From contig CBDDCQ010000005.1 of NCBI GenBank assembly GCA_965226285.1, positions 620,001 to 684,000 of the forward strand: a stretch of 64,000 nt of DNA. The letters run 5' to 3'. Below the pieces are notes generated by a model, which did not search any database, had not been told where the DNA came from, and was given only the letters and a program-made list of their open reading frames with translations. This DNA comes from CBDDCQ01 sp965226285. Its GTDB lineage: Bacteria; Bacteroidota; Bacteroidia; Flavobacteriales; Ichthyobacteriaceae. A program made the translations under genes and the position numbers. Below are positions 9,182 to 18,463 of this stretch, one piece after another. Within the stretch, counting starts at the first letter, position 1. Each line of letters opens with the position of its first letter.

Positions 9182-9979
9182 TTAACTCTCTCGATTATGC
9201 TTTTCTCTCACTGAAAATTCTTTTTCTTTTATTAAATCACCTATCTTAGATAAAATATTGAGTTTTCCTCCATAAGCCTGATGTAAGTTTTCAGAAGTAA
9301 AGACTTTCTCTTTAGCTCCTGAGCTTATCAATCGAGTATTGAGCAATACTAACCAATCGAAGTATTGATATGCTGTTTGTAAATCGTGATGTACAATGAC
9401 TACTGTTTTTCCCTCTGTATTCATTTGAGTAAGCAATTTTAAGATAGCTTCTTCTGTTACGGCATCTACTCCTACAAAAGGCTCATCCATAATATATAAA
9501 TCTGCTTGCTGAGCTAATGACCTCGCTATAAAAACTCTTTGTTGTTGCCCTCCTGAAAGCTGTGAAATCTGCCTATCTGCAAGATCTAACATTTTTACCT
9601 CTTCTAAGGCTTGCTTGGCAATATTCTTATCTTGTTTGGTAAGTCTCTTAAATATATTGCTCCTTGAATACCTACCCATAAGTACTACATCCTTAACACT
9701 TGCTGGAAAATCCCAATCCACCGATTCTCTCTGAGGGACATAACTTACTCTTTTCCTAACCTTATTCAACGGTTTACCAAATATTTCTATTTTACCACTA
9801 CTCACAGGCAATATATCCATAACAGATTTAAGTAGTGTAGTTTTACCACTTCCGTTAGGACCTATTATCCCTGTTATTTTGCCCTTGGGTATTTCAAAAT
9901 CTATATCCCAAAGTACGGGTTTTTTGTCATAACTTACAGTGAGATTATGTATATCAACAGCTGTTTTACTTGCTTGCAT
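9182..9979 (-). CDS. Metal ABC transporter ATP-binding protein
   Basis: ATPase of the metal uptake system, 265 aa. It has Walker A GPNGSGKTTLLKS near residue 41, signature LSGGQQQRVFIARSLA, Walker B LYIMDEPFVGVD, and switch His in VIVHHDL. The sequence QQADLYIMDEPF is typical of the Zn/Mn (ZnuC/MntB/TroB) subgroup. It lies two bases after the binding-protein gene and directly before the fused permease, so it is translated from one operon. Confidence 0.93.
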   Translation of the reverse strand: MQASKTAVDIHNLTVSYDKKPVLWDIDFEIPKGKITGIIGPNGSGKTTLLKSVMDILPVSSGKIEIFGKPLNKVRKRVSYVPQRESVDWDFPASVKDVVLMGRYSRSNIFKRLTKQDKNIAKQALEEVKMLDLADRQISQLSGGQQQRVFIARSLAQQADLYIMDEPFVGVDAVTEEAILKLLTQMNTEGKTVVIVHHDLQTAYQYFDWLVLLNTRLISSGAKEKVFTSENLHQAYGGKLNILSKIGDLIKEKEFSVREKHNRES

Positions 9980-9981
9980 AT

Positions 9982-10899
9982 TTATTTAAGTGCTGTTATA
10001 AGTTTATGAGTATTGGCTTTCATCATTCCTATATAAGTTCCTTCTGGAGTTCCTTCAGTACCCATAGCATCTGAATACAAAGAACCTCCGATACTCAGGA
10101 CATGTCCTTTTTCCTTACAGCCTTCTATAATAGCTCTAAGGGATTTTTCAGATATTGAGGTTTCTGTAAATACTGCTTTAATATTATTTTTTGTGATAAA
10201 ATCTACCATATTTACAACATCTTTGAGTCCAAACTCTGACAGTGTAGAAATACCTTGTAGTCCCTTAGTTTGAATACCATACGCATCGCCATAATATGAA
10301 AAGGCATCGTGAGAGGTTATCATAATTCGTTGTTTTTCGGGGATTGTTTCAATTTGTTGTAGAATATAAACGTGTAGTTCTTGGAGTTTAGTAGTGTACT
10401 TTTTCAAGTTTTTATAATAAAAATCTTTATTCTTTTTATCTATCTTAGCTAAATGCTCATACACTAATTTTGAACATTTTATCCAGTTAAGTGCATTATG
10501 CCAAATATGAGGATCTTGTGCATTAGTAAAATTTGTATCATTAATAATATCTTCTGTTTGCAAGGCATCACTTACAGCTGTTATTACTTTTGTTTTACTC
10601 ATTTTTTCGAGTATTTCTGCCATTTTTCCCTCTAAATGCAATCCGTTATAAAATACAATATCAGCAGCGATCAAATCTTTCATGTCTTTTTGAGTAATTT
10701 TATAGAGATGAGGATCGACTCCCGGACCCATCAAAAATTTAATATCCATTTTATCTCGAGATATGTTCTGCACTATATCCTTAATCATAGCAGTAGTACA
10801 TACCACCGATATTTTATCCTTTTTTGAGGATTGATTTTGACAGTTGCACAATAGCAAAAGTAAGCATACGCTTACAAAATTTTTTCTTAATAATTTCAT
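9982..10899 (-). CDS. Metal ABC transporter substrate-binding lipoprotein (TroA/MntA-like)
   Basis: Periplasmic or membrane-anchored metal-binding protein, 305 aa. It has a lipoprotein signal with lipobox LLCNC (Cys about residue 20). Cluster A-I metal ligands are visible: GVDPHLYK (His), DPHIWHNALNW (His), VFTETSIS (Glu) and LYSDAMG (Asp). The Glu in the third position and the SDAMGTEGTPEGTYIGMMKAN C-terminus resemble TroA/MntA proteins, so Mn2+ or Zn2+ is likely. There is no His-rich loop as in ZnuA. It is first of the transporter genes, 14 bases after the repressor gene. Confidence 0.9.
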   Translation of the reverse strand: MKLLRKNFVSVCLLLLLCNCQNQSSKKDKISVVCTTAMIKDIVQNISRDKMDIKFLMGPGVDPHLYKITQKDMKDLIAADIVFYNGLHLEGKMAEILEKMSKTKVITAVSDALQTEDIINDTNFTNAQDPHIWHNALNWIKCSKLVYEHLAKIDKKNKDFYYKNLKKYTTKLQELHVYILQQIETIPEKQRIMITSHDAFSYYGDAYGIQTKGLQGISTLSEFGLKDVVNMVDFITKNNIKAVFTETSISEKSLRAIIEGCKEKGHVLSIGGSLYSDAMGTEGTPEGTYIGMMKANTHKLITALK

Positions 10900-10913
10900 T
10901 TTTTAACTTTTAA

Positions 10914-11570
10914 TTAATTGGTTACGTAAATTTTTTTACACATTTTTTCAGATAAATATACTTGATATCCATTGCATAGTTCTATCGTGATAGAATTATC
11001 GTATTTTTGTCTGTTTAATATTGTGATTTTAGTATTTATCAATAATTGTTTATCTTCTAAAAAGGTTAATAAATCAGCTTCATCTGTTTTAATTTGTGAA
11101 ATATAATATATTTCTCCCACTTTGGCTTTTTGAAGTAGTATTTCAGAGGAACTGTAAATCACACCTTCCTTATTAGGAATAGGATCGCCATGCGGATCTC
11201 TTGTAGGGTATCCTAAATACGACTCCAAATTATCTATGAGTTTTGTAGAGTTAATATGTTCTAATTGTTCTGCAATCTCGTGTACTTCATCCCATTTAAA
11301 GTTTAATTTCTCATACAAAAACACTTCCCATATACGATGTTTTCTTATAATATCCATAGCTACTCTTATACCCTTTTTAGAGAGTTTTACACCTTGATAT
11401 TTCGTATAATGCACTATTTTCTTCTTTGCCAATCTCTTGAGCATATCCGATACTGCAGAGGGTTGGATACCCATATTCTTGGCAATATGTTTGTTAGAAG
11501 CTACCTCACTACTTATGCAAAGTGTATAAATAGTCTTGATATAATTTTGTTCTTTTACAGATAATTCCAT
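10914..11570 (-). CDS. DtxR/MntR-family metal-dependent transcriptional repressor
   Basis: A 218-aa regulator with an N-terminal winged HTH (NKHIAKNMGIQPSAVSDMLKRLAKKK), a metal-binding dimerization domain (EVHEIAEQLEHINSTKLIDNLESYLGYPTRDPHGDPIP) and a C-terminal SH3-like FeoA domain. Being first in the operon, it probably represses its own transcription and the ABC transporter when Mn or Fe is plentiful. Its DtxR middle domain resembles the domain fused to the permease in the same operon (both have the HxIAExxEH pattern and the GxPxxDPH motif). Confidence 0.9.
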   Translation of the reverse strand: MELSVKEQNYIKTIYTLCISSEVASNKHIAKNMGIQPSAVSDMLKRLAKKKIVHYTKYQGVKLSKKGIRVAMDIIRKHRIWEVFLYEKLNFKWDEVHEIAEQLEHINSTKLIDNLESYLGYPTRDPHGDPIPNKEGVIYSSSEILLQKAKVGEIYYISQIKTDEADLLTFLEDKQLLINTKITILNRQKYDNSITIELCNGYQVYLSEKMCKKIYVTN

Positions 11571-11574
11571 AACA

Positions 11575-12257
11575 TTATTTTACATAAAAACTTATCCCTG
11601 TACTCAAATAATAATCATTCTTTAAAATACTCTTAGAGACAGATATATCAAACTGTACGCTCTGGCTCCAACTATATGTAAATCCACCATCTATATGGCT
11701 TTGTTCATTATCACCATAAATTTCTACATAAGTGCCTACCTCAGATGATAATTCATACCCAAATACTAAAGTATATACCAGTAATAGCGAATTTGCATCT
11801 TTTTTAAAACCTATATTACAACCTATCCCCATTTTTTTGAAAACATCTTTTTCCACAGATATTCTACCATTAAAACTATCAAAACCTATCCGATTCCAAT
11901 TGACTACCCAATGTCCCATTATTGCTACGCTATGCCACAGTTCACCAAGTATTGGTAATTCGTATTTAAATCCTATTTCCGTTTCCTCGATATTACCACT
12001 TTCAGGTAAATTGCCTGCTAAGCGCAATTCTGTTTTTTTAATATTCCATAGCGTAGTAACGTATTTAAATAATTTATAGATTTCTTTCCATCTACTTGAA
12101 AAAATTGAACCCCTGTTTCTACCTGAAAAATTCCTTTGAGAACACTTTTAGAAGATTCTGTTTGGTCGGGTCTATCTGTAATAATATCATGTTTTTCCTG
12201 AGCAAATGACAAACTAATAAATAAGAGTAATACAAAGAATATTTTTATACTGTTCAT
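11575..12257 (-). pseudogene. Outer-membrane transporter-like protein (PF13557-like), frameshifted
   Basis: The 5' part (12257-12018) encodes a signal peptide (FFVLLLFISLSFAQ) and the ITDRPDQTES motif with VETG, typical of a Bacteroidota outer-membrane beta-barrel family. The frame breaks at a run of seven A's (minus strand; 12033-12039). One additional A gives KKTELRLAGNLPESG and continues the same protein to 11575, ending ISFYVK. The total is about 227 aa. It could be a pseudogene, a phase-variable poly-A switch or a base-calling error. It is 4 bases from the metal repressor gene and may be its upstream operon partner. Confidence 0.7.
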
Positions 12258-12295
12258 AAAAAATTTTTTATGAATACCAAATTTTAATTTTGGTG

Positions 12296-12303
12296 CAAAT
12301 ATA
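12296..12303 (-). promoter_or_regulatory. -7 box TATATTTG upstream of the outer-membrane protein gene/metal operon
   Basis: On the minus strand the sequence reads TATATTTG, matching TAnnTTTG, 39 bases before the start of the frameshifted outer-membrane gene. It may drive the whole outer-membrane gene - repressor - transporter block. I found no convincing -33 element at the expected spacing. Confidence 0.45.
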
Positions 12304-12483
12304 AATAAAATTTTATTACCAATTTAACTTTTTTATTAGCAATCCAAACGATTTAACTATTCAAAATGAACTATCCTGAAATGAAATTTTAGTTCTACTT
12401 CAGAACAAAGTTCAGGAATTACAGGAAAATACAAGAGACTGGAGTTACCATTAAGGCTTATAATGATAATGATTTACCTTCAA

Positions 12484-13482
12484 TTATTTTAACCTTAAAA
12501 CTCTATAAGCCATTCGAATTAAATGATAAATATTCATTTTACAACTCAATACTATTAAATATATCTTAAGTCTCATCTTCCAGTTATTAGTATAGATTTG
12601 ATCTTTAAAGATGATCCCAGAAAACCCTTTTAGTTGTTTTAATTTGTGTGCTAAAGCATAAATTTTCATAATATTCCTGAAACGATAATTCATATAAATC
12701 TTCTTATGTCTATCATAAATGTTTTTTTCTTTCAAAAAATCTTGAATTTGTTGTAAAAAACCTATAGTTTGTTGAATTCGTTCTGTCCTAAAAGTACGAG
12801 TGATAGAATTTGGATTATAATAGTAATAATAAAAACCCTCTCTTATAAATAGATTCCTCTTAGTATAAAATAAAACTTTTAAAATAGGAAAAATATCTTC
12901 ATGAGCTGTATTTTCTACAAAATTAATATGGTTATCGACCCAAACACTTCTCTTAATTATTTTATTACAAGATCCAGGATTAATAAATAACCTATTCTTT
13001 TTAAATGAGAAGTATAATTTTATTTTTTCATCGAGATTAGTAATAAGCCTTTCAGTATTATTGTTAAGATTACAACTACTATCTTGATAACTATTATATT
13101 TAGAGTCTACTAATACTGTATTACATTGCACAAAATCACAATCATTTTCAATGGCTTTTTCATACATTATTTTGTACATATCGCAGTGAATATAATCATC
13201 ACTATCTATAAAACCTAAGAATTCCCCTCTTGCATAAGACATTCCGGTATTTCTAGCTTTACCAAGTCCTTCGTTTTTTTTGTGCTTTAAATAGGTTATT
13301 TGCCCATATAGTTCTTCATATTCTCTACAAATTTTATCATCTATAGGGTCTGGTGAGCAATCATTTACTATAATAATTTCAATTTCTTTCAAAGATTGAT
13401 TTACAATACTATCTAAGCACTTATTCAAATATTTAGATACATTATATACTGGTACTATAATACTTATTTTTGGAATTTTCAT
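12484..13482 (-). CDS. Family 2 glycosyltransferase
   Basis: GT-A fold glycosyltransferase, 332 aa, probably adding a sugar to a surface glycan. It has the N-terminal IIVPVYNVSKYLNKCLDSI motif, IIIVNDCSPD (nucleotide-binding Asp), FIDSDDYI (DxD-like metal site) and a cytoplasmic helical C-terminus rich in Lys and Tyr, without clear membrane spans. It is the promoter-distal gene of the minus-strand glycan block and is separated from the next GT by decayed DNA. The acceptor and donor are unknown. Confidence 0.88.
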   Translation of the reverse strand: MKIPKISIIVPVYNVSKYLNKCLDSIVNQSLKEIEIIIVNDCSPDPIDDKICREYEELYGQITYLKHKKNEGLGKARNTGMSYARGEFLGFIDSDDYIHCDMYKIMYEKAIENDCDFVQCNTVLVDSKYNSYQDSSCNLNNNTERLITNLDEKIKLYFSFKKNRLFINPGSCNKIIKRSVWVDNHINFVENTAHEDIFPILKVLFYTKRNLFIREGFYYYYYNPNSITRTFRTERIQQTIGFLQQIQDFLKEKNIYDRHKKIYMNYRFRNIMKIYALAHKLKQLKGFSGIIFKDQIYTNNWKMRLKIYLIVLSCKMNIYHLIRMAYRVLRLK

Positions 13483-13650
13483 CGATGTATATATTTTGTT
13501 TTATTTGATATTATATTTTGTAGTTTCAAGACAATTATAAGAATATACTATCGCCTTTCATATTTCATATTAGCTTTTGTTTTTTATTACTTGCGAATGT
13601 AAAAAATAATTTCTACCAAACGACCTAAAATAGTAATTTTAAATTCTACT

Positions 13651-13970
13651 CTATTTTGTAAAACACATAACCATTGTATCTCCATTACGCCAATACTTTT
13701 TTTCTTTAGTTTCCCATAATTCTTTCCTATTATAGTAATTATCGAATATTATTTGAAAATGAGAAGAACACACATAAAACCACTAATGCACCATAATATT
13801 GGTTATAATAATATTCTTTTTGCAATTTAAAACCATACTGCTTATGTAACCTGCACATTCCATCTGTAATAAACCTTTGGAAAAATCTAGAACTAAGACG
13901 CTTTTCATAACAGAACAAGTTACCAAACTCAGTAGTTGTAATACCACCTTGTGATGCTTAATCTTGTCAT
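13651..13970 (-). pseudogene. Remnant of a class I SAM methyltransferase-like gene (C-terminal part)
   Basis: Following the GT gene, ATG 13970 starts MTRLSIT, the same start as the remnant after the other GT copy. After the duplication ends (13948) the sequence jumps to a different coding frame reading GITTTEFGNLFCYEKRL and on to YYGALVVLC, then needs a one-base shift near 13740 to reach a stop at 13651 (WRNGDTMVMCFTK). It is thus internally deleted and frameshifted. That it is the C-terminal part of the methyltransferase is inferred from position and strand, not from a catalytic motif. Confidence 0.5.
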
Positions 13971-15056
13971 AATTATAACCTTGTATTTTTATACTTAGTA
14001 TTTAGGTGATTTAATATAATTATTTTAAGTTTTTTCCAACCCAGTTGTATAAAATCAAACGACAATAAAAAATAAATAGGAACAAATACACTTTTTTTGT
14101 ATATAGAAATATAAATGGTTAATTTTATATTATTAAAAATTATTCTTAGTTGTTTTCTCGGGTAGATATGTAAGGTTTTATTGTTTGTTAAAGCCTGTCT
14201 TTTGATTTTATTTATCCATCTTAAATGAGAAAAGTAAAACATTTTAGGTAATTTATCTGTGATTTTTAACTCCTGAAATATCTTTTCAACATATTCTCTA
14301 GAAATTTTTCTACTTAAAGAATCTTGTAGTTCTTTTTTAGATTTACTCAATTGATGATCATGATTTCTGTAATATAATAAAGTTTCTTGTAGATTATAAA
14401 ATTTTCCTCCTCTATCAAATATATCAAGCCATAATTTATAGTCTTCGCAAAATATAAACTCTGTTTTATATTTAATCTGATGTTTCAATAAAAACGACTT
14501 GTTCATCATAGACAAGGGATTGGCAACAGGAACAGACAATACAAAATTATTGAACAGTTCATCATTGGTTTCATAAAAACGAACTGTGTTTATTTTATTT
14601 CCTTCGACCGTAATATTTACATACCATGCACCACATACAGATATATTGGGGTTATTTTCTAAAAACTCTATTTGTTTTTTTAACCTTTCTGGTAAAGAAA
14701 TATCATCTGCATCCATTCTGGCAATGTATTTCCCTTTTGATATGCTCAACATATTATTTAAACAAGTTACCATTCCATGATACTTTTTACTAGTAAATAG
14801 TTTTATTCTATTGTCTTTCTTTGCATATTCTTCTAATATATCTTGAGAGTTATCTTTTGAATTATCATTAGTAATGATAAATTCAAAATCTGTATAAGTC
14901 TGGTTCAGGATACTTTCAATAGCATCCTTTAAATATTTTTCCCCGTTATAAACAGACATAATTACAGATATATTAGGAGTAAGATTATTATTTTTCATGT
15001 AACTATTTTATTTCCATATATCTTAGCATATTTGTTTGGTCATAAAAATTTCAAAG
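13948..15056 (-). repeat. Direct repeat copy A (about 1.11 kb, contains a GT2 gene)
   Basis: Nearly identical to 15407-16515 (constant offset 1459). The shared segment begins with CTTGTGATGCTTAATC and ends with ATAAAAATTTCAAAG on the plus strand. Differences are concentrated in the part encoding the N-terminal half of the glycosyltransferase. The 3' half is almost invariant. Confidence 0.9.
13973..14998 (-). CDS. Family 2 glycosyltransferase (duplicate A)
   Basis: GT2 enzyme of 341 aa with ISVIMSVYNGEKYLKDAI, IITNDNSKDNS (intact nucleotide-binding Asp) and the DxD-type motif ARMDADDISLPER. It is a paralogue of the gene at 15432-16457. The N-terminal half differs at many positions (for example TSKKYHGMVTCL against NSKKNIRLASCL), while the last about 130 residues differ at about one. 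All catalytic motifs look intact, so this copy is probably active. A methyltransferase-like remnant begins 2 bases after its stop. Confidence 0.9.
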   Translation of the reverse strand: MKNNNLTPNISVIMSVYNGEKYLKDAIESILNQTYTDFEFIITNDNSKDNSQDILEEYAKKDNRIKLFTSKKYHGMVTCLNNMLSISKGKYIARMDADDISLPERLKKQIEFLENNPNISVCGAWYVNITVEGNKINTVRFYETNDELFNNFVLSVPVANPLSMMNKSFLLKHQIKYKTEFIFCEDYKLWLDIFDRGGKFYNLQETLLYYRNHDHQLSKSKKELQDSLSRKISREYVEKIFQELKITDKLPKMFYFSHLRWINKIKRQALTNNKTLHIYPRKQLRIIFNNIKLTIYISIYKKSVFVPIYFLLSFDFIQLGWKKLKIIILNHLNTKYKNTRL

Positions 15057-15429
15057 GGGTCTGTGACCTTCTAATTTTTCGATAACTTCTTTTACAAAAC
15101 TATATTTCAATTCTTCTTGGTAATACTTGGGAGTAAATTTAATAACATTTTCTTTATAATAGATCATAAAATCTTTAACTGATATAGTTTTAATCTTTAT
15201 TATCTGCATTAAAAAAAATGTAATTGGGGTATCTTATCCTTGCATTAGCAATAGCAGTTTTAGAAAGTTCAGTACCATAAATTTTCCACGAAGGGAGAAC
15301 TTGCTGCAAAACTTCAGTAAAAACGCCATTTCCACATCCAAAGTCCAACGCTTCTCTCCTCTCTGGCAACCTAAGTTACTCTATGAAGTGTAATTTTGTT
15401 TCTTCACTTGTGATGCTTAATCTTGTCAT
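15057..15429 (-). pseudogene. Remnant of a class I SAM-dependent methyltransferase (N-terminal part)
   Basis: ATG 15429 starts MTRLSITSEETKLHFIE, followed by an in-frame TAA and then LRLPERREALDFGCGNGVF with the AdoMet motif I (DFGCGNG). The frame continues EVLQQVLPSWKIYGTELS and is broken again after about NADNKD near 15195. A last readable stretch (VKDFMIYYKENVIKFTPKYY) runs to the edge of repeat copy A. The gene began 2 bases after the stop of GT copy B. At least one stop and one frameshift are present and the 3' end is missing. Confidence 0.65.
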
Positions 15430-16515
15430 AATTATAACCTTGTATTTTTATACTTAGTATTTAGGTGATTTAATATAATTATTTTAAGTTTTTTCCAACC
15501 CAGTTGTATAAAATCAAACGACAATAAAAAATAAATAGGAACAAATACACTTTTTTTGTATATAGAAATATAAATGGCTAATTTTATATTATTAAAAATT
15601 ATTCTTAGTTGTTTTCTCGGGTAGATATGTAAGGTTTTATTGTTTGTTAAAGCCTGTCTTTTGATTTTATTTATCCATCTTAAATGAGAAAAATAAAACA
15701 TTTTAGGTAATTTATCTGTGATTTTTAACTCCTGAAATATCTTTTCAACATATTCTCTAGAAATTTTTCTACTTAAAGAATCTTGTAGTTCTTTTTTAGA
15801 TTTACTTGCTTGATGATCATGATTTCTGTAATATAATAAAGTTTCTTGTATATTATAAAATTTTCCTCCTCTATCAAATATATCAAGCCATAATTTATAG
15901 TCTTCGCAAAATTTAAACTCCGTTTTATATTTAATCTGATGTTTCACTAAAAACGACTTGTTCATCATAGCCAAGGGATGGGCAACAGGAACAGAAAATA
16001 CAAAATTATTGAACAGTTCATCATTGGTTTCATAAAAACGAGCTGTGTTTATTTTATTTCCTTCGACCGGAATATTTACATACCATGCACCACATACAGA
16101 TATATTGGGGTTATTTTCTAAAAACTCTATTTGTCTTTTTAACCTTTCTGGTAAAGAAATATCATCTGCATCCATTCTGGCAATGTATTTCCCTTTTGAT
16201 ATGCTCAACATATTATTCAAACAGGATGCTAATCTAATATTCTTTTTACTATTAAATAGTTTTATTCTATTGTCTTTCTTTACATATTCTTCTAATATAT
16301 CCTGAGAGTTATCTTTTGAATGAGCATTAGTAATGATAAATTCAAAATCTGTATAAGTCTGGTTCAGGATACTTTCAATAGCATCCCTTAAATATTTTTC
16401 CCCGTTATAAACAGACATAATTACGGATATCTTAGGAGTAAGATTACTATCCTTCATGTAACTATTTTATTTCCATATATCTTAGCATATTTGTTTGGTC
16501 ATAAAAATTTCAAAG
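15407..16515 (-). repeat. Direct repeat copy B (about 1.11 kb, contains a GT2 gene)
   Basis: Second copy of the 13948-15056 repeat in the same orientation. The 350 bases between copies hold only the methyltransferase remnant, so the arrangement is a tandem duplication of a [GT - methyltransferase] unit with deletions in both methyltransferase halves. Confidence 0.9.
15432..16457 (-). CDS. Family 2 glycosyltransferase (duplicate B, altered nucleotide-binding motif)
   Basis: Paralogue of the 13973-14998 gene, 341 aa, same ends. The DxD-type motif ARMDADDISLPER is intact, but the usual ND-x-S motif reads IITNAHSKDNS: the Asp that contacts the nucleotide base in GT2 enzymes is replaced by Ala. 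Activity may be lowered or lost, or specificity changed; this is inference. The first 200 residues carry most of the substitutions. Confidence 0.88.
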   Translation of the reverse strand: MKDSNLTPKISVIMSVYNGEKYLRDAIESILNQTYTDFEFIITNAHSKDNSQDILEEYVKKDNRIKLFNSKKNIRLASCLNNMLSISKGKYIARMDADDISLPERLKRQIEFLENNPNISVCGAWYVNIPVEGNKINTARFYETNDELFNNFVFSVPVAHPLAMMNKSFLVKHQIKYKTEFKFCEDYKLWLDIFDRGGKFYNIQETLLYYRNHDHQASKSKKELQDSLSRKISREYVEKIFQELKITDKLPKMFYFSHLRWINKIKRQALTNNKTLHIYPRKQLRIIFNNIKLAIYISIYKKSVFVPIYFLLSFDFIQLGWKKLKIIILNHLNTKYKNTRL

Positions 16516-16605
16516 CCACAACTACGTTCTGCTATTTTCTATTTCCCACACTCTGTGCGATGAAATGTTATAAGGCTTGAGACTTTTTACATGTTGTATT
16601 TACTT

Positions 16606-17568
16606 TCACATTTTATCTAAGTACCATTTTATAAATTGTTCTATACCTTTCGAAAAGTCAGTCTTAGGAATATACCTTAATAAATTTTTAGCTTTTGATA
16701 TATCTGCGTAAGTTTTTTCTACATCACCTGCCTGCAAAGGTAGTTTTTTTATTTTAGCCTTTTTACCTATAGCTTCTTCTATCGTTGCTAACATTTGTTT
16801 TAGGGCTATTGTTTGATGTTCCCCAAGGTTGAATATCTCATATATCTCTCGATGATTCAACAGATAGTTTATGCTTCCATCTATGCCTTGTATTATATCA
16901 TCTATATAAGTATAGTCTCTCTGAGTTGTTCCGTCTCCAAAAAATGGTATCTCTTCCCCTTTATAGAGTTTATCTACAAACTTGTGTATCGCTAAATCTG
17001 GTCTTTGTTTGGGACCATATACTGTAAAAAATCTCAAACATATAATATCCATCTGATATAAGTGATGGTAGGTATGGCATAACAACTCACCTGATTTTTT
17101 AGTCATAGCATAAGGAGATATAGGTAAATCTACATTCATATCTTCTTTAAAAGGAGTTTTTTGGGTATTGCCATAAACGGAGGAAGAAGAAGAAAAGATA
17201 ATTTTCTTAATGTTATTTTGTTTGGCTACTTCTAAAATATTAAAAGTTCCTATGATATTTACCTCTTGGTAAAGTAATGGATTTTCAATACTGGGTGTTA
17301 CACTAGCCATAGCTGCCAAGTGAATAATTACGTCTATTTTGTGTTTAGAGAAAACTTCGTTTAAAAATTGCGTATCCCTTATGTCACCTCTTTCTAAAAC
17401 ATAGTTTTTATTATTTGAAAAAGCAGAAATATTTTGTTCTTTAATTTTTGGATTATAAAAATCATTAAAATTATCTATACAGATCACTTTATCGCCATTT
17501 TTAAGTAAATATTCTGACAAACTGGAACCAATAAAGCCCGCACCTCCTGTAATTAAATATAGACGCAT
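16606..17568 (-). CDS. NAD-dependent sugar epimerase (UDP-glucuronate 4-epimerase-like SDR)
   Basis: Extended short-chain dehydrogenase, 320 aa, that probably epimerizes or modifies an NDP-sugar for the glycan locus. It has N-terminal Rossmann GGAGFIGSSLSEYLL, catalytic YAMTKKSGE (YxxxK), and FFTVYGPKQRPDLAIHKF, a loop typical of UDP-glucuronate/UDP-glucose 4-epimerases. It follows the DUF3431 gene with a 1-base gap. GalE-type or dehydratase activity cannot be excluded. Confidence 0.85.
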   Translation of the reverse strand: MRLYLITGGAGFIGSSLSEYLLKNGDKVICIDNFNDFYNPKIKEQNISAFSNNKNYVLERGDIRDTQFLNEVFSKHKIDVIIHLAAMASVTPSIENPLLYQEVNIIGTFNILEVAKQNNIKKIIFSSSSSVYGNTQKTPFKEDMNVDLPISPYAMTKKSGELLCHTYHHLYQMDIICLRFFTVYGPKQRPDLAIHKFVDKLYKGEEIPFFGDGTTQRDYTYIDDIIQGIDGSINYLLNHREIYEIFNLGEHQTIALKQMLATIEEAIGKKAKIKKLPLQAGDVEKTYADISKAKNLLRYIPKTDFSKGIEQFIKWYLDKM

Positions 17569-17569
17569 G

Positions 17570-18349
17570 TTACTTTTTTAATTTAATTCTAAATCGCTTA
17601 AAATAGAGATAAGTTTTCCTTATAAATGGAATATATGAATAAAGAGTAATTGCTTTAATTACCTCTTTCGTTATATGTTTCATCACCAAATAAGATATTC
17701 TATTTTTACTCAAAATTTTATAGTTAATATTGAAAAAATAGACCCATAACATTTCTAAATAATGTCCTTCTTCTGGGTTGGAATTTATCTCTAAAGACTG
17801 AATTAAGTTTTTGTAGAATTCTATATCTCTTTCTTGTATCAGATGAGATTTTATAGAAAAGCATGCACCATAAAATCCCAAAAAAAACATAGGGAGTTTA
17901 GTACCTGCATATTTTTCAACATACTCAGGTAAACTTAATTTAGCATATTCCACTCCAGCAGATTTAAGCCATGTTTGATCAACAGAACATGTTGCACCAT
18001 GTACTAACCTTTCAACTCGCTTGAACATAAATAAACGATGAGAAAAAAAAGATTTAGTTTCCAACTTTAAATAATCTTCAATATTCTTTGAACAATATCC
18101 TTGTTCTTGGTGGTCTGCAATACTACCTTGCAAAAAAATATTGATATCTGATAATTGATGATAGTTTTTGACAATATGGTAGAGATAAGTATGTCCTTCT
18201 CTACCTACATTAGGTAACTTTTCCCAATGATAGCAATCAAATGGTGGCTCTGTATCGTTTCCTTTATGATAAATGTAAGTATTTTTCGCATAAGGTTTGA
18301 TCCATTCTAAATCTTCATTATAATGTGCAATCACAAATTTATAGTTCAT
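17570..18349 (-). CDS. DUF3431 domain protein, putative glycan-related enzyme
   Basis: A 259-aa protein with the DUF3431 hallmarks: FVIAHYNEDLEWI at the start, YIYHKGND, PNVGREGHTYLYHIV and INIFLQGSIADH. Members are found in polysaccharide and glycosyltransferase clusters, and the fold is thought to resemble a glycosyltransferase, but no activity is established. It is first in the minus-strand glycan block, directly before the epimerase (1-base gap). Confidence 0.75.
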   Translation of the reverse strand: MNYKFVIAHYNEDLEWIKPYAKNTYIYHKGNDTEPPFDCYHWEKLPNVGREGHTYLYHIVKNYHQLSDINIFLQGSIADHQEQGYCSKNIEDYLKLETKSFFSHRLFMFKRVERLVHGATCSVDQTWLKSAGVEYAKLSLPEYVEKYAGTKLPMFFLGFYGACFSIKSHLIQERDIEFYKNLIQSLEINSNPEEGHYLEMLWVYFFNINYKILSKNRISYLVMKHITKEVIKAITLYSYIPFIRKTYLYFKRFRIKLKK

Positions 18350-18463
18350 GTTTAAATCTTATCTAAAGTTTATTAATTTCATTTCCTCTTATCTCGTTTA
18401 TGAATTGTGCTTAATTTAGATATGAGTTGTCGTATAAAAATCTGGCAAAAATAGTTATTTTCT

